Positions 36,050-47,911 of a DNA stretch of 64,000 nt are shown here, in pieces (within the stretch, counting starts at the first letter, position 1; the number at the start of each line of letters is the position of its first letter). The position numbers were made by a program, and so were the translations under genes. Under the pieces are notes generated by a model. It was not told the origin of the DNA. It worked only from the letters and a program-made list of their open reading frames with translations, and searched no databases. The stretch comes from Helicoverpa zea (lineage: Eukaryota; Arthropoda; Insecta; Lepidoptera; Noctuidae). The stretch spans positions 10,410,501 through 10,474,500 of the forward strand of contig NC_061469.1 of assembly GCF_022581195.2 (NCBI RefSeq), read 5' to 3'.

Positions 36050-36180
36050 AAAAACCGGCCAAGTCGAATCTCACGGACTCTCGCTAAAGTGTTCCGTACC
36101 ATTATCATTTAAAACAGTCAAAACAACTACCTATCTAGTTAACACAGTTCTAGACGTAGCCTAGTCACAGACAGAGAGCG
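36050..36180 (-). mobile_element. Diverged end fragment of a dispersed repeat
   Basis: AAACCGGCCAAGTCGAATCT is an inverted, degraded relative of the end seen at 48870-48914 (CGAGTCCGACTCGCACTTGG CCGGTTT). It is followed by GTTCCGTACCATT. It therefore belongs to the same broad repeat group, in opposite orientation. Confidence 0.5.
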
Positions 36181-38219
36181 ATGTGTTAGTAATAAGGTCC
36201 TGTTTAACCTTAGGATACCTTACCCGAAAAAAATACTATTTAATACCCCATAAAAGGATATTAATAAATTAATAGCTGAACAATATGGCGTTAAGGTGTT
36301 TTTTTTTTTCTAATGTTTGTGTTGGCGCGGGCCGAGGCGATGTGACTCATTCTGCCACCTGAATTGTCTTCAGTTGGTAACGTTCCTTCTTACGATTTAC
36401 GTTGATGTTCCGTGACTAATTATTTAGTGATGAATGTGAACTAGCTAGTTTTATAGCACTGCAGATGAATGATGTTATTCTTTGGACGTTTACCGTAATG
36501 ATAATGATCGCACGGACAATTCGCTGAGTTTAAATGAGATTTTGATTGTGCCTAAATAAACTTTCATTCACTTTAGTTTCGGGTGTTTCAGAGAGTATAA
36601 ACGAAACCATAATGAGTATAAACTATTTTATTTGTGCCAAAGACAGTAAACAGATAAATCTTTTTTTCTTTTTCCGCCATTAATTAATAGGTGCCTTCAT
36701 GTATTTGTAAAGGTTATTTTCGGTAAGGTCGTTGAACTTCCGTCCTTCAGAACAAAAACTACGATACTAATTTCGATAAAACAGCGATCTATCAGCATAA
36801 GTGATCAACAAAATCCCCACAAAGCCTCGATAAGATAAGATAGACATTATTATCGGATTTTCATTAAAGTCAAAGAACTCTTGATCTGAGTCAACAAAAG
36901 GTATCTAACATCCTGACAGATTTAGGACAAAGATAGGTAAATTTTTAGACACGTGTCGATACAAAATTGATCGGCGCGGCGCCAAAAAAATTGCTACGCA
37001 GAACGGCGTAGGCGTAACCCCGTAGCACGCCTCGGCTACGCAGATTGCGTAGCGAAGCAAGACGGTCCCTTATATTTTTTTGCTGTTGAAGTTTTTGAGC
37101 AGAAAATAAACTCGTTAGTATTTTTGTGGCTTTGCAATTAAACTTTTAAATGTCATGATAAACTTAGAATAGAATTGTTGTGGGAATATTTCAGGATTTC
37201 TACGAAGCTGAGAAATCAGCTTCCTGTTTTTGAACACATATTAGACATTTTAATAAGAACCAATTTTATGAGATAAATTCTTTTCATTATACATAGAACT
37301 TTTTTTATCATTATTTAAACAAAAAAATATCTTATTCTCTATTCTAACCTACACTTAACTCCTGTCCAAAAAAAAATCATTAAAAAAATATGTCATCGCT
37401 GAGGAATGAAGGCACGCGCGGATTTGGCTCGGGCGCGATATGCGCAAGAGCATTCGGTTCGTTACCCGAGTACAAGCTGTGTGGCACGCGTCTTGCCGCT
37501 TCCGGGAATATCTAGTATTTGGACTCATTGAATAATTTTCATATTCATTTCTATTTATACATATCTATTCACATAAATGTACATATTAAAAAAAAATGAA
37601 TAATTAAAACAACGGTTCAAAAAATTCATCCGCATCTCTGTCAGCGGGAACTTGGCAGTCTAGAATTTTGTGTTTTGGATTCCAAATTCAAAATTATGGA
37701 CATTACTGGCTGGTATGTGCTAGTTAGCGGAGACTCTCTGATTTACATACACATTTTCAAAGATCTAGTGTGAACATCCGCATTGTAAATAAAATAAATA
37801 TATGTACATTTTCATCATTATATCAGGCCTCTTAAGACATTGACGCCATTAAGGTAGATTCCTAGCTCTGCTCCACCAATTTCTCTACCACACAAATAAG
37901 GTAATGTTCAGGTGTACAATGAGTATTTAGTTGATGGTGTCATCTCCAACATAAATAGACACCCACATAAGTGGTCACCACATACCCTCGTGGGCAACAG
38001 AAGCGGGGGATTGTCAAGATCTTTGCCAATAGTCACCTGAATCTATGTTATTTGTCGCTTATAGCACCATACTGTATATGTATATGCCATGGATAATCAA
38101 TCACGTTTAATCACAAATAACAAACCATCTGACTTTGAGTCTAGAATGAAGGTAAGATGGACTCCTTAAAAAAAAAAATGCAATTGACATATGCTGATAC
38201 GAATTTTTACCTGTTTAAT
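36181..38219. other. Intron segment with a CTACGC/GCGTAG cluster
   Basis: Mostly AT-rich. Between about 36970 and 37070 lies a short GC-rich island in which CTACGC and GCGTAG recur, including the perfect mini-hairpin CTACGCAGATTGCGTAG. No gene is supported. Confidence 0.4.
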
Positions 38220-38300
38220 AAAAAACAAATCATCATCCTCCAAGCCTTTTCCCAACTATGTTGGGGTCGGCTTCCAGTCTAACCGGATTCATTTTTGTTT
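38220..38300 (+). mobile_element. Retroelement fragment (CAACTATGTTGGGGTCGGCT type)
   Basis: CCTTTTCCCAACTATGTTGG followed by GGTCGGCTTCCAGTCTAACC is a frequent lepidopteran repeat module. The fragment is short with no visible duplication. Confidence 0.6.
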
Positions 38301-41300
38301 AAAAAAAAGACAATAATTAGCAGAATTGCGCGACTATGTGTTCATCGTGTACTAAAAAAATTCTTTGAATCTGGAACTGGACTCCCGCTAAAATTTTCGG
38401 TGTCACGTTGGCAGTGCTGCCAACATTCCGGAGTCGACGAGATTCCCCGCGCTCCGGCCACGCGACATCTCTGATTCATTTAGTAAAATGAAAGTGTTCT
38501 TGCCAAATATTCGTAGTAAACAATATCCTCATTTAACTAACTCCTGATCTCGGACGATCGGAGTACATTACAGTGACTTGGTGCTAAGGAATGCAAGCTA
38601 TGTCGAAGATGGCGCCAAACGCTTGTCATTTGTCGACTGTTTAATCTTTTCGAATATTTTATGAGACGTGAATAGTTTTCCTTGTTGCGTTTTGAAACTA
38701 AGAACTTTATGAAAAACTAATTTCCTTTTAATACAAAGTATTCAAGACCTTGAAATATTAGTTATTATAGTTTAATGATATACAGAATTATGTCAGTACT
38801 TTTGCCTCTGAACACTTCAGAGGCCATGGGACGTTTCCAATGTAATGGTCTAATTTAGATCAATGCGGAAAATATATCATTATGCAAGAAATCTTTAATT
38901 TCACAGTTAGTTTCATCAGTATTTCCCGATTAGTGTAGTGTGTACGTTCTTAAACAGAGCGGTGGATTCCTGTATTAACGGCCGTATAATTGTAGAGCGC
39001 GTCTACTTAATTAACAGCTCAAAACAAAATTCTAGGAGAATTATTACTTTTCCGATAATTGGCGGTAAAATAATTCACTCTTTTTTTCTTATGTTGGCGA
39101 ACCCGTCATTATGACAACTGACATAAGATACCTATAATATAATTGCGCGCGCAACGTTTACGCGGGTAATTTCTATTAATGGCCGCCTATTTTTTGGCAA
39201 GTCCCGCGAAATTGTGGCAATTAGCGTTGTCGTACGTCATTAGCCGCACATGTGTTGCCGACCCCTGATTTATTTAAATGTTGTTAGGTATTCCCAAATA
39301 TTACCTGAATAAAGCGTTTTTATTTAGATCCCACGTCAGTTCTGGAAAAGGGAAGCAAATCTGTAGAAAACAGACCAGTCTCCTAATCTGGAAGTAAAGT
39401 CGAAGTGACTTCTGTTAATACAAATTAGTGTTCACTTCTAGCAAACTACGTAGTACTCAAAATAATAAAAAAATTCCCAATTGAAGCCAAGGACCAGCAG
39501 TTCGTGTACTGAAATGATTAGAAACACTGAATCCAACTGAACTCGCAATTGATTGCTGTGTCGTGATCACTGTAAGAATTTCAAACGTCAAACAACAGTG
39601 ATTTCCAGCCATTTTCATGATTAGCATTTGTCTGTCGATCGCAGCAGACCTTTTCCAAGAAAGGATTTATAGTCGGAGCACTGAACTATTCACGATCACG
39701 ACTCGCTAGCGTCACTATACACATTTATAGTTAAGTACGCCGTGCACATACATTAAATCAAGTTCATTATGCCTCACTGGTTGGCTGTTTTAATTAGTGC
39801 AGGACTTTGGAAAGCGGTAGCTTATTGATATACTTGTTACGCTTTACATCGAGATGTGTCGCACATATCTACAAAGTTTTCTAGTAAATAACGGCCATGG
39901 TATGCCTCATTCTATGATTCAGGAATACAGGCATCTCGCTAAACAATAAGTAGAAAAATACTGAAAGTTATGTTAGAAAACGTGCGGTGACAATAGCCTT
40001 ATCATAACACCTCCTTATTTTCTATTGGCAAGCGTGGAACCAGCATCTACCTAGAACATAAACAAGTATAAACACAATTATAAAACACGTTATCTAACAT
40101 ACCTATTGTTCGACTAGACAGTGTGTCCCCGGCACACGTGTCAAACAATAGTGTTACGCAACTGTCACAAGTCTAATGTCACCTTACCGCAGTTCGCGCG
40201 GTGACATTTAATACCTGTCACTGTGACAGTTGTCAAACGTTTTCTATTTAATTGCGGCCTGTTAATTTGTGCAATGGTATGTCTCACAGTGCCTTTTATA
40301 CTTTGAAGGCATTAATATTAAATGCTCGCTTTTAGATAACAAATTGTTAATCAATTTATGCTCGGTTCGCTTTAACGACTTGCAATGGGAATGTTGTAGC
40401 TGCAGCTAAATAGGTTTTAGAATGATTAAGTGAAATAAAAACCAGTTAACTAAAATAACTTGGCAACAAAATATTGCCATTTTTTTTTAATTGTGTGTCT
40501 GTTTACACCTTTTCTCTAGTGGACCGATACTATGGTATGTCCTTCCCAATGGTACAATATATTTGCCTGCATGCTAAATTACAAACATAGGTAATTGTCT
40601 TCATATAAATAACTCCATTAAAGAAAGTATAGTGACGCCATTCTCTTCCTATCCCAGCTCGTGTCAGAATCCAAACTAATAACATAGATAGATAATAAAA
40701 CACGGTTCGCACTGAAACAATGCAGTAATTATGATAATAAACAAACGAGTCTAGGCACTAGGCTAGACGCGGTAGGTACAAACAAGGTTATGCGCAAGAC
40801 TCGATTGTATGCACTTGTACGTGATAAGGTAATACTCGATGTGTTTTATAATCTGTACTTCAAAATGTTTATGAGTGGTTATCTATGGTTAGAAAACATT
40901 AAAATAAGTCACGATAGCAATTTCTTTTAATGCCACTGAAATAAAACATCACGATTTATATCATAAAAATACATGAGTAACTTGGAATTTCAATAGAAAG
41001 GAAGACCGTTAACTGCCAATGATAGGTTTAGTATGGTTTTAGTCATCTAGTCAGTCACTTCACAATGCAAGTACCTCGTGTCAGGTCTGAGATTCTCACA
41101 GGAAATGGCCGCCACGTGTGTAACAATTATATCATTCGCCATTATTCTATCACCAGAAACCATAGTGTCGAGTTCATTGACAGCCACAGAGTAGAATAGT
41201 ACTTATACAACCTCCTCTATCATCATAATAGAATATTTAAATTGCATTCGAAATTCAAACGAGGTGTGTTCGTTTTGTTGTTGGCTGGATACGATAGGAT

Positions 41301-42611
41301 GTGTACATGTGTACGGTGAAATGTTATAAATATTCACTGTTTTGCTTTAAATCATATAATATTGAATTTTATGACCTTTTAATATATGGAGTTTCTACAC
41401 GTGGATACTCTCTATTTTTCTTGGACTAACGCTCTATATTCAGCATGCAAGATGTGATTTGACTGAATGGATAAACCAACATTGCAAGTTACATAAAATA
41501 GGCGTAATAAAAACAAACGAATTGATAATTTGGAAACAAGGCTAAAGTTGCATTGGCCACAGATATGAGGAATTTGGAACACATAACCTTGGTACCGATA
41601 ATAAATGCCGATATGACTGTTTTTTGTAAGACGCAGAAACGCTTTTTATTAGTTGCGTTTCTTTAAACCCCATGTTCTTATTAAGACCATCTTTTTGCCA
41701 TAAAACCGGCAAACTACAGCTGATCAGATGAAACTGCTCTTTCTGCGTCACAGAGTTACATTACACCAAATAATAAATATTCAATTAATTAGAAATCCGT
41801 CTAAGTATTTTCATAACAGATACATTTCATAAATTTTAATTTCAATCTTCATTAAGAATTCAATAATCAAATTCTATCCAAATATTTCGTGGATTCTCAA
41901 CTTAAACTATGCAATAAGTCTGTTAACCGTGATGAGAAATGACTACGGTAATTTTGATAAACAAAAACAAAATTGAGGCCATCCAATTTTCTTGGAAAAG
42001 CCAATAACGTTATCGTTATTAGTTTGATCGTGGCAATTGTCTATAATACAATTGAATATCCTAAAGTCGTCTTAAATCCTGGTATTACTGGATATCGACG
42101 ACCCCGTTGGAGCAGCCTAAATCGAAAATATTCCATATTAATTCACTAGAAGTGAAATATTCGATATTTCTTGTTCATTGACTCGTACAGATTCCATTTA
42201 ATATAATGCAAGGCTACATTAAATAATTCCTAGTCGATTTCTTTTTAAATTCCTCGTAAATCTTAACACGTTATACATTTAATTCATGAATTCATTTCGT
42301 AAGTTTTGGCATCCGCGTTATTGAAATAAATAATATTAACACGCTTGTAAATTTTTTATATGTTTTTATCTGATTCAGTGTCTGAATTCTTTGCAAGAGA
42401 AATGCGTGATGGCGACGACAAAAACGTTGATTGAAATATAGACCGTAAAATATCGAATAACAGCGCGTTTTGACATGTTTTTTAGAGACACGTAAATAAA
42501 AGTGTTTTGCAAACTTGATGAAGAGGATCTGAATTTTTAAGGAAATAGTAATGGACGTGCATTGGAAGCACGCTATGATTTTGCGGAAAATTAACAACCA
42601 AAAATTCGTTT
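38301..42611. other. Intron segment, nothing recognised
   Basis: AT-rich with small CpG patches (38400-38470, 39145-39265, 40120-40260). No coding frame with a known domain was found. The frames at 40530-40712 and 41542-41751 look random. Confidence 0.4.
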
Positions 42612-42669
42612 TTAGGGTTCCGGACCTCAAAAGGAAAAACGGAACCCTTATAGGATCACTTTGTTGTCC

Positions 42670-42720
<51 letters not shown>

Positions 42721-43570
42721 AAGACCCTTTATCTCAAGAACGCGTGGACGTATCAAGCTGAAATTCACATGAAGTACTCAGGTCTATTGTCCCTTTAAGC
42801 TGTGAAAATATCAAACTTCTAAGCCAAGCCAATCATAAGATACAGCCGATTATGTCGATATTTTCAACAAATTTTCGACACTCGCAAAGGAATCAAAACC
42901 TACAGGATACTTCCCGTAAACTCAGAGTCTTGAAATTTGGCATGAAGCATTGTCATATAATGCAAATATAGGAAAAATTACGAAAATCTCATTTTTTTAG
43001 TTATATAATGTAAAAAAAAATATTTTAATAAAATTAAACTTACTACCTTATTTCTCACGAACGAATAAAGGTATCAAATTGAAATTTATACCAAATACCT
43101 AGGTCTATTGTCCCTTTAGGCAGTAAAAAAATCAAACATCTAAGTTAACGCGATCAAAAGATACAGCAGTTATACCGACACCTTAGACGAATTTCCGTCA
43201 CACGCTAGGGAATCAAAACCTACAAGGTACTTCCCGTGAACTCAGAATCTTGAAATTCGGCAAGAAGCAACGTTATATAGTACAGATAAAGGAAAAATTG
43301 CGAAAATGATAAATTTGAAGTTACATAATATATTAAAATATTATCAAATCAAATCAAATATTTTCCTCATTTCAATGGGGAATTTAAACGACCAAGTTTG
43401 ACGGATTTAAGAAATCATTTCTTTGTAGTAAAAGAGTATACTCGCCGTTTATTTCCATTGTCATCAGGTCAGGATCTGATGATGGAAATCCTGAGAAATC
43501 GAGGGCAACTATCAGAAATTGTAGGCATGCATAGGATTAAAACTTGATTCTCAGATGTATGTCTGGTGAT
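42612..43570 (+). mobile_element. Left part of a dispersed repeat split by the LTR element
   Basis: The repeat starts TAGGGTTCCGGACCTCAAAA with an 8-bp GGGTTCCG/CGGAACCC mini-hairpin. A (GTCT)n microsatellite follows (about 42667-42720), then two diverged tandem units of about 315 bp (near 42727-43010 and 43046-43326). The right half continues at 48301-48914. The whole (about 1.6 kb without the insertion) resembles a non-coding repeat I know from noctuid genomes. Its class is unknown to me. Confidence 0.7.
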
Positions 43571-43575
43571 ACTAT

Positions 43576-43971
43576 TGTACCGCCTAGCTGTAAGCATCAA
43601 CCGACCACACGCTATGAGCGCGCGGCGCACACTGAGGCGCGAGCGCCCGGCTTCGAGACCATGGCTGCAGCGGGGGCACCGCCACCGCCGCCGGCTCGAG
43701 AGCTGAGCACAGCGACAACATCTTCACGCCGATGCCAATTGAGAACTGGTGCGAAAACCATGGTGCGGGCATTTTATAGTCGGCGCGCAGCACATCGCAT
43801 GAGGACTCGAGCTCTGATTGGCAGATTGTTTGGAGTACGAGGTTCAGTACTAGCAATACTTACGAACAAGTTGGTGTATTAAGGGTAGCTAAGTTTACCA
43901 AATAAACAGTCGCTATTCTAAGCAGATTATCGTTTTAATTAACCCCATCCATAGAGTTCTAGTAGTGTTAA
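43576..43971 (+). repeat. Left LTR
   Basis: The LTR starts TGTACCGCC and ends GTTAA, so its 3' end is not the usual CA. It carries a TATA-like TTTATA (about 43772-43778) and a poly(A) signal AATAAA at 43901-43906. The first 200 bp are CpG-rich. A short open frame through it is probably not a gene. Confidence 0.92.
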
Positions 43972-43973
43972 AG

Positions 43974-43991
43974 TGGTGACCCCGACGTGAT
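43974..43991 (+). promoter_or_regulatory. Primer-binding site
   Basis: TGGTGACCCCGACGTGAT starts two bases after the left LTR, the expected place for a tRNA primer site beginning with TGG (pairing with CCA). I could not match it confidently to a particular tRNA. Confidence 0.6.
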
Positions 43992-43994
43992 CAA

Positions 43995-44834
43995 ATGGAA
44001 GCGGAGACAGAAAACGTTGAAACCATCTCAGTCAAGGCCCGCATCCCTACATTTTGGCGTGACAAACCGACACTATGGTTCGCGCAGTTCGAGACCGTCG
44101 TAAATCCTCAGAAACCAAGCGATGAAGCAAAATTCAGTTTAATGGTGGCGCATCTGGAGAGACTAGACGTCGAACAAATTAGTGATATTGTGATGTCTAA
44201 GACACGTACTGGTAGATATGAAGAGGCAAAGAAGCGACTGCTTTCTATCTACGAGGCGACAGAAACTCAACAGCTGCAGAAACTCCTCAATGAGATGGAG
44301 TTAGGAGATCAGAAGCCGTCACAACTGCTAAGACGTATGAGAGAACCTGCGCACGAAAAGCTGTCTGATTCTACCCTCCGAATGCTATGGATGCGGCATT
44401 TACCAGCGGCGACGCGAGCTGTTCTATCTGTGAGTGAACAAACCTCACTCGACGTTCTCGCTGCAATGGCCGATAAGATGCACGATCAAGCCACTGAGAT
44501 AAATACCGTAAGTTTCTGTTCCTGTCAAGATCGTCAGACGAGATCATCGCGTGCACGGGAGCAGACATCGCGCGGAGAACAAGACCTCCGCGATGTCGTC
44601 ATGCAGCTGACAAGGGAGGTCGCTGAGTTGAGAGTTCAGCAGTCGCGTAACGCTTTTCGACCATCGAGGAATTTCAATCGCTCAAGGTCACAGTCTCGTT
44701 CGCGTTTTGGCGCCGGAAGACAACGTAAATATAGCCCCACAGCAAGCGGCGTTTGTTATTATCACAAACGCTTTGGAACGAACGCACGAAATTGCAGATC
44801 TCCATGCAATTTCAATGGGAAGCAGGAAAACTAG
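43995..44834 (+). CDS. Gag-like nucleocapsid protein
   Basis: The frame has 279 codons and its ATG lies three bases after the primer-binding site. The N-terminal half is helical with tryptophans typical of retrotransposon capsids (FWRDKP, LWFAQFE). The C-terminal half is Arg/Ser-rich with a zinc-knuckle-like motif CYYHKRFGTNARNCRSPC (C-x2-H-x9-C-x3-C). It packages element RNA into virus-like particles. It overlaps pol, which lies in the -1 frame. Confidence 0.85.
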   Translation: MEAETENVETISVKARIPTFWRDKPTLWFAQFETVVNPQKPSDEAKFSLMVAHLERLDVEQISDIVMSKTRTGRYEEAKKRLLSIYEATETQQLQKLLNEMELGDQKPSQLLRRMREPAHEKLSDSTLRMLWMRHLPAATRAVLSVSEQTSLDVLAAMADKMHDQATEINTVSFCSCQDRQTRSSRAREQTSRGEQDLRDVVMQLTREVAELRVQQSRNAFRPSRNFNRSRSQSRSRFGAGRQRKYSPTASGVCYYHKRFGTNARNCRSPCNFNGKQEN

Positions 44835-47800
44835 ACGAGATCTTGGCTACGACGGAACCCAAGATCGGCAACGCTACTGCATACCGTCTATATGTGTGTG
44901 ACACCATCAATAAGCTGCGATTCCTTATCGATACCGGAGCAAACGTATCGGTGATACCACCATTCAAGCGAGGAATTACGTCATCGGATACATTACTATA
45001 CGCGGCTAACGGTACGCCAATAAGCACATACGGCGAACGCAACTTGGATCTCAACCTCGGGTTACGACGTTCATTTAAATGGAATTTCACCGTGGCCGAC
45101 GTGAAAAAACCAATAATCGGAGCTGACTTCCTGCGACACCACGACTTATTAGTTGATCTACGAGCCCAGAAACTTATAGACAAGCGGACCGGCTTATCAA
45201 TTAATGGTTGCCTATCAAGTACCTCATCGACGCCAACGGTTCTCACACTCAACGTGACTGACCCTTATTGTGATCTGCTGAAGAAATACGACGAGATTAC
45301 TTCACCTCACTTCAGTAACATAACCAGCAGTGATGTGGAACACCATATTGTCACGCAGGGACCACCTGTTTACTGCCGAGCCAGACCCTTGCCACCGCAC
45401 AGATATCGTGTCGCTAAAGAAACATTCCAATTGATGATCGAACAAGGAATCTGTAGACCCTCCAAGTCACCATGGGCTAGTGCGCTTCATTTAGTTCAGA
45501 AGAAGAACGGGGAATATCGGCCCTGTGGAGACTACAGGTTGCTGAACGCCGTAACGAAACCAGACCGGTACCCTATACCCCGACTACGCGACTTTACCTA
45601 CCGGTTGGAGGGTATGAAGATATTTTCAAAAATTGATCTACGCAAAGCATATAATCAAATAAGGATTCGGCAAGAAGACATTGAGAAAACAGCAGTGATA
45701 ACTCCATTCGGATTGTTTGAGTTCCCTAGAATGTGTTTTGGGTTACGCAATGCGGGACAAACATTCCAGCGGCACATAAATAATATACTCGGGGACCTGC
45801 ATTACGTTTTTCCATTCGTCGACGACCTGCTGCTAGCATCTTCTGATCCAGTTCAACACCGGCAGCACCTAGAAGAGGTGTTCAATCGACTCCAAAAACA
45901 CGGGCTTAGAATAAACGTGTCGAAGTGCGTTTTCGGTAAAGATAAGCTTGAATTCCTGGGCTATGACGTATCTGCAAAAGGAATACAGCCCACGGCGGAT
46001 CGCGTGAAGACTATAACAACTTTTCCTGAGCCGAAGACAGTACAAGAACTGAGACGCTTCCTCGGTATTCTAAATTTTTACAAAGAAAGTGTTCCGCACG
46101 CAGCTCACAGTCAAGAAAAATTATACAAGTACCTACACACTTCGAAAAAAAACGACAAAACTGAGATAACATTTACGTCGGAAGAAAAACAAGCATTTGA
46201 AGACTGCAAAAACAGTATAAAAAGCGCCGTTATCTTATCTCACCCGTCTACACATGCATCTATATCACTAATGTGTGACGCATCGAATACCTGTGTCGGC
46301 GGCGCACTACAACAATACGTCAGAGGAAGATGGGAACCACTCGGTTTCTTTTCAAAGAAACTGACTGATGCACAAAGGAATTATAGCACTTTCGATCGTG
46401 AGCTACTGGCCATCTACTTAGCTATTCGACATTTCAGAAGAATGTTCGAGGGAAGAGAAATAACCGTGTACACTGATCACAAGCCGCTCACGTTCGCGCT
46501 CACGAAGGAAAGCAGTAAGACCGATACACCCTTGCGAACGCGATACCTACACTACATCAGTCAGTTTACGTCAAAGATTGACTATATTGATGGAAAAGAA
46601 AACGTCGTCGCTGACGCATTATCGAGGATAGAAGCCATCACATTACCATCACCAATTGACTACGAGGACTTGGCTGTCCAACAACGGAATGATAAGGATA
46701 TTGATGACGTCATACGCAACAAAAATCTGAAGTTTGAGCGTCTGCAACCGTTAAACACCAAACATAAAATATTATGTGAAACGTCAACAGACAGTGCACG
46801 ACCGTACATACCACACTCCCTGCGGCGCACAGTGTTCACCGCCATTCACGAGATGAGTCATCCCGGCATTCGAGCTACGAGACATCTTATTACGAAACGA
46901 TTTTTCTGGCCGAGTATGAACGCTGATATAAACAACTGGACAAGAAGTTGCATCGCCTGTCAACGTTCTAAGACGCAGAGGCACACCGTATCACCGCTAG
47001 AAACTTTTCCTGCAGCCGACCGCCTGGCTCATATTCACATAGACATCGTCGGACCGCTACCAATATCAGACGGGAAACGATATTGTGTGACCATCATAGA
47101 CAGGACAACGAAATGGCCCGAAGCTTACCCCGTGGCTGATATCACAGCAGAAACAGTCGCACGTGCCGTCTATGAGGGCTGGATAGTGCGTTATGGCTGC
47201 CCTGAGAGATTGACTACCGATCAAGGACGTCAGTTCGAATCCGAACTATTTAGAAGCCTAATGAAACGACTGGGAATTGAACGTATAAGAACGACTGCGT
47301 ACCACCCACAAGCTAACGGAATGATCGAACGATGGCACCGTTCTCTCAAAAATGCTCTAACAGCACGACTCAAAGATTCAAGCTGGACGTACGAGCTGCC
47401 AACAGTATTGATGGGACTGCGTGCAACATTAAAGAATGACACAGATGTATCTGCCGCAGAGGCATTGTATGGCCAGACGCTTAGGCTGCCTGGTGAAATG
47501 CTTGGCGTGAACATAGGTGACCAGACGAAATCCCATTATGAAGATGTCATCGCAAACACAATGAAGAAACTACACGACGCACACATAAATACAGACCGAC
47601 GTACTGCATACATTCCTCGGAGCCTTCGAACGTGTACGCATGTGTTTGTGCGAAATGACGCACCGCGCAAACCTCTCTCACCGACCTACAACGGCCCATA
47701 CCGAGTTGTACAGCGCGACGATAAGACGTACACAATTCAAGTCCAGAAAAAAACAAAGACTGTTTCCCTGGATCGACTGAAGCCTGCTTTCCTGCTAGAA

Positions 47801-47911
47801 CTTGAACCCGACGCTGCAATTGTTCACCGTAGTACCACCTACACGACAAAGTCCGGCAGAATATCCAAACCTCCAGTACGCTTCGCTGGGGGGGAGCACT
47901 GTACCGCCTAG
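44753..47911 (+). CDS. Pol polyprotein: protease, reverse transcriptase, RNase H, integrase
   Basis: 1052 codons are open in the -1 frame relative to gag, and translation probably relies on frameshifting. Numbered from 44753: protease LIDTGAN with D60; RT motif KIDLRKAY with D295 and the FVDD box (D357, D358); RNase H CDAS at D509 and TDHKPL further on; integrase zinc finger HPGIRATRH...CIACQ; integrase core D764 (IDIVG), D823 (TTDQG) and E859 (MIERW), with D,D35E spacing. A GPY/F-like YNGPYRVV module follows, and no chromodomain is seen. All catalytic residues are present. The start given is the open end of the frame, not a proven initiation codon. The stop TAG lies inside the right LTR. Confidence 0.92.
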   Translation: MLLSQTLWNERTKLQISMQFQWEAGKLDEILATTEPKIGNATAYRLYVCDTINKLRFLIDTGANVSVIPPFKRGITSSDTLLYAANGTPISTYGERNLDLNLGLRRSFKWNFTVADVKKPIIGADFLRHHDLLVDLRAQKLIDKRTGLSINGCLSSTSSTPTVLTLNVTDPYCDLLKKYDEITSPHFSNITSSDVEHHIVTQGPPVYCRARPLPPHRYRVAKETFQLMIEQGICRPSKSPWASALHLVQKKNGEYRPCGDYRLLNAVTKPDRYPIPRLRDFTYRLEGMKIFSKIDLRKAYNQIRIRQEDIEKTAVITPFGLFEFPRMCFGLRNAGQTFQRHINNILGDLHYVFPFVDDLLLASSDPVQHRQHLEEVFNRLQKHGLRINVSKCVFGKDKLEFLGYDVSAKGIQPTADRVKTITTFPEPKTVQELRRFLGILNFYKESVPHAAHSQEKLYKYLHTSKKNDKTEITFTSEEKQAFEDCKNSIKSAVILSHPSTHASISLMCDASNTCVGGALQQYVRGRWEPLGFFSKKLTDAQRNYSTFDRELLAIYLAIRHFRRMFEGREITVYTDHKPLTFALTKESSKTDTPLRTRYLHYISQFTSKIDYIDGKENVVADALSRIEAITLPSPIDYEDLAVQQRNDKDIDDVIRNKNLKFERLQPLNTKHKILCETSTDSARPYIPHSLRRTVFTAIHEMSHPGIRATRHLITKRFFWPSMNADINNWTRSCIACQRSKTQRHTVSPLETFPAADRLAHIHIDIVGPLPISDGKRYCVTIIDRTTKWPEAYPVADITAETVARAVYEGWIVRYGCPERLTTDQGRQFESELFRSLMKRLGIERIRTTAYHPQANGMIERWHRSLKNALTARLKDSSWTYELPTVLMGLRATLKNDTDVSAAEALYGQTLRLPGEMLGVNIGDQTKSHYEDVIANTMKKLHDAHINTDRRTAYIPRSLRTCTHVFVRNDAPRKPLSPTYNGPYRVVQRDDKTYTIQVQKKTKTVSLDRLKPAFLLELEPDAAIVHRSTTYTTKSGRISKPPVRFAGGEHCTA
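47886..47899 (+). promoter_or_regulatory. Polypurine tract
   Basis: The purine run TGGGGGGGAG directly precedes the right LTR and would prime plus-strand DNA synthesis. It lies inside the pol frame, where it encodes glycine and glutamate codons. Confidence 0.65.

Noticed and set aside
42667..42720. (GTCT)n microsatellite as an independent feature
   Set aside because: It is a regular internal part of the dispersed repeat at 42612-43570.
43661..43882. A protein encoded within the LTR (and its identical copy in the right LTR)
   Set aside because: The frame is short and composition-driven, and overlaps the TATA and poly(A) region. No domain is recognised.
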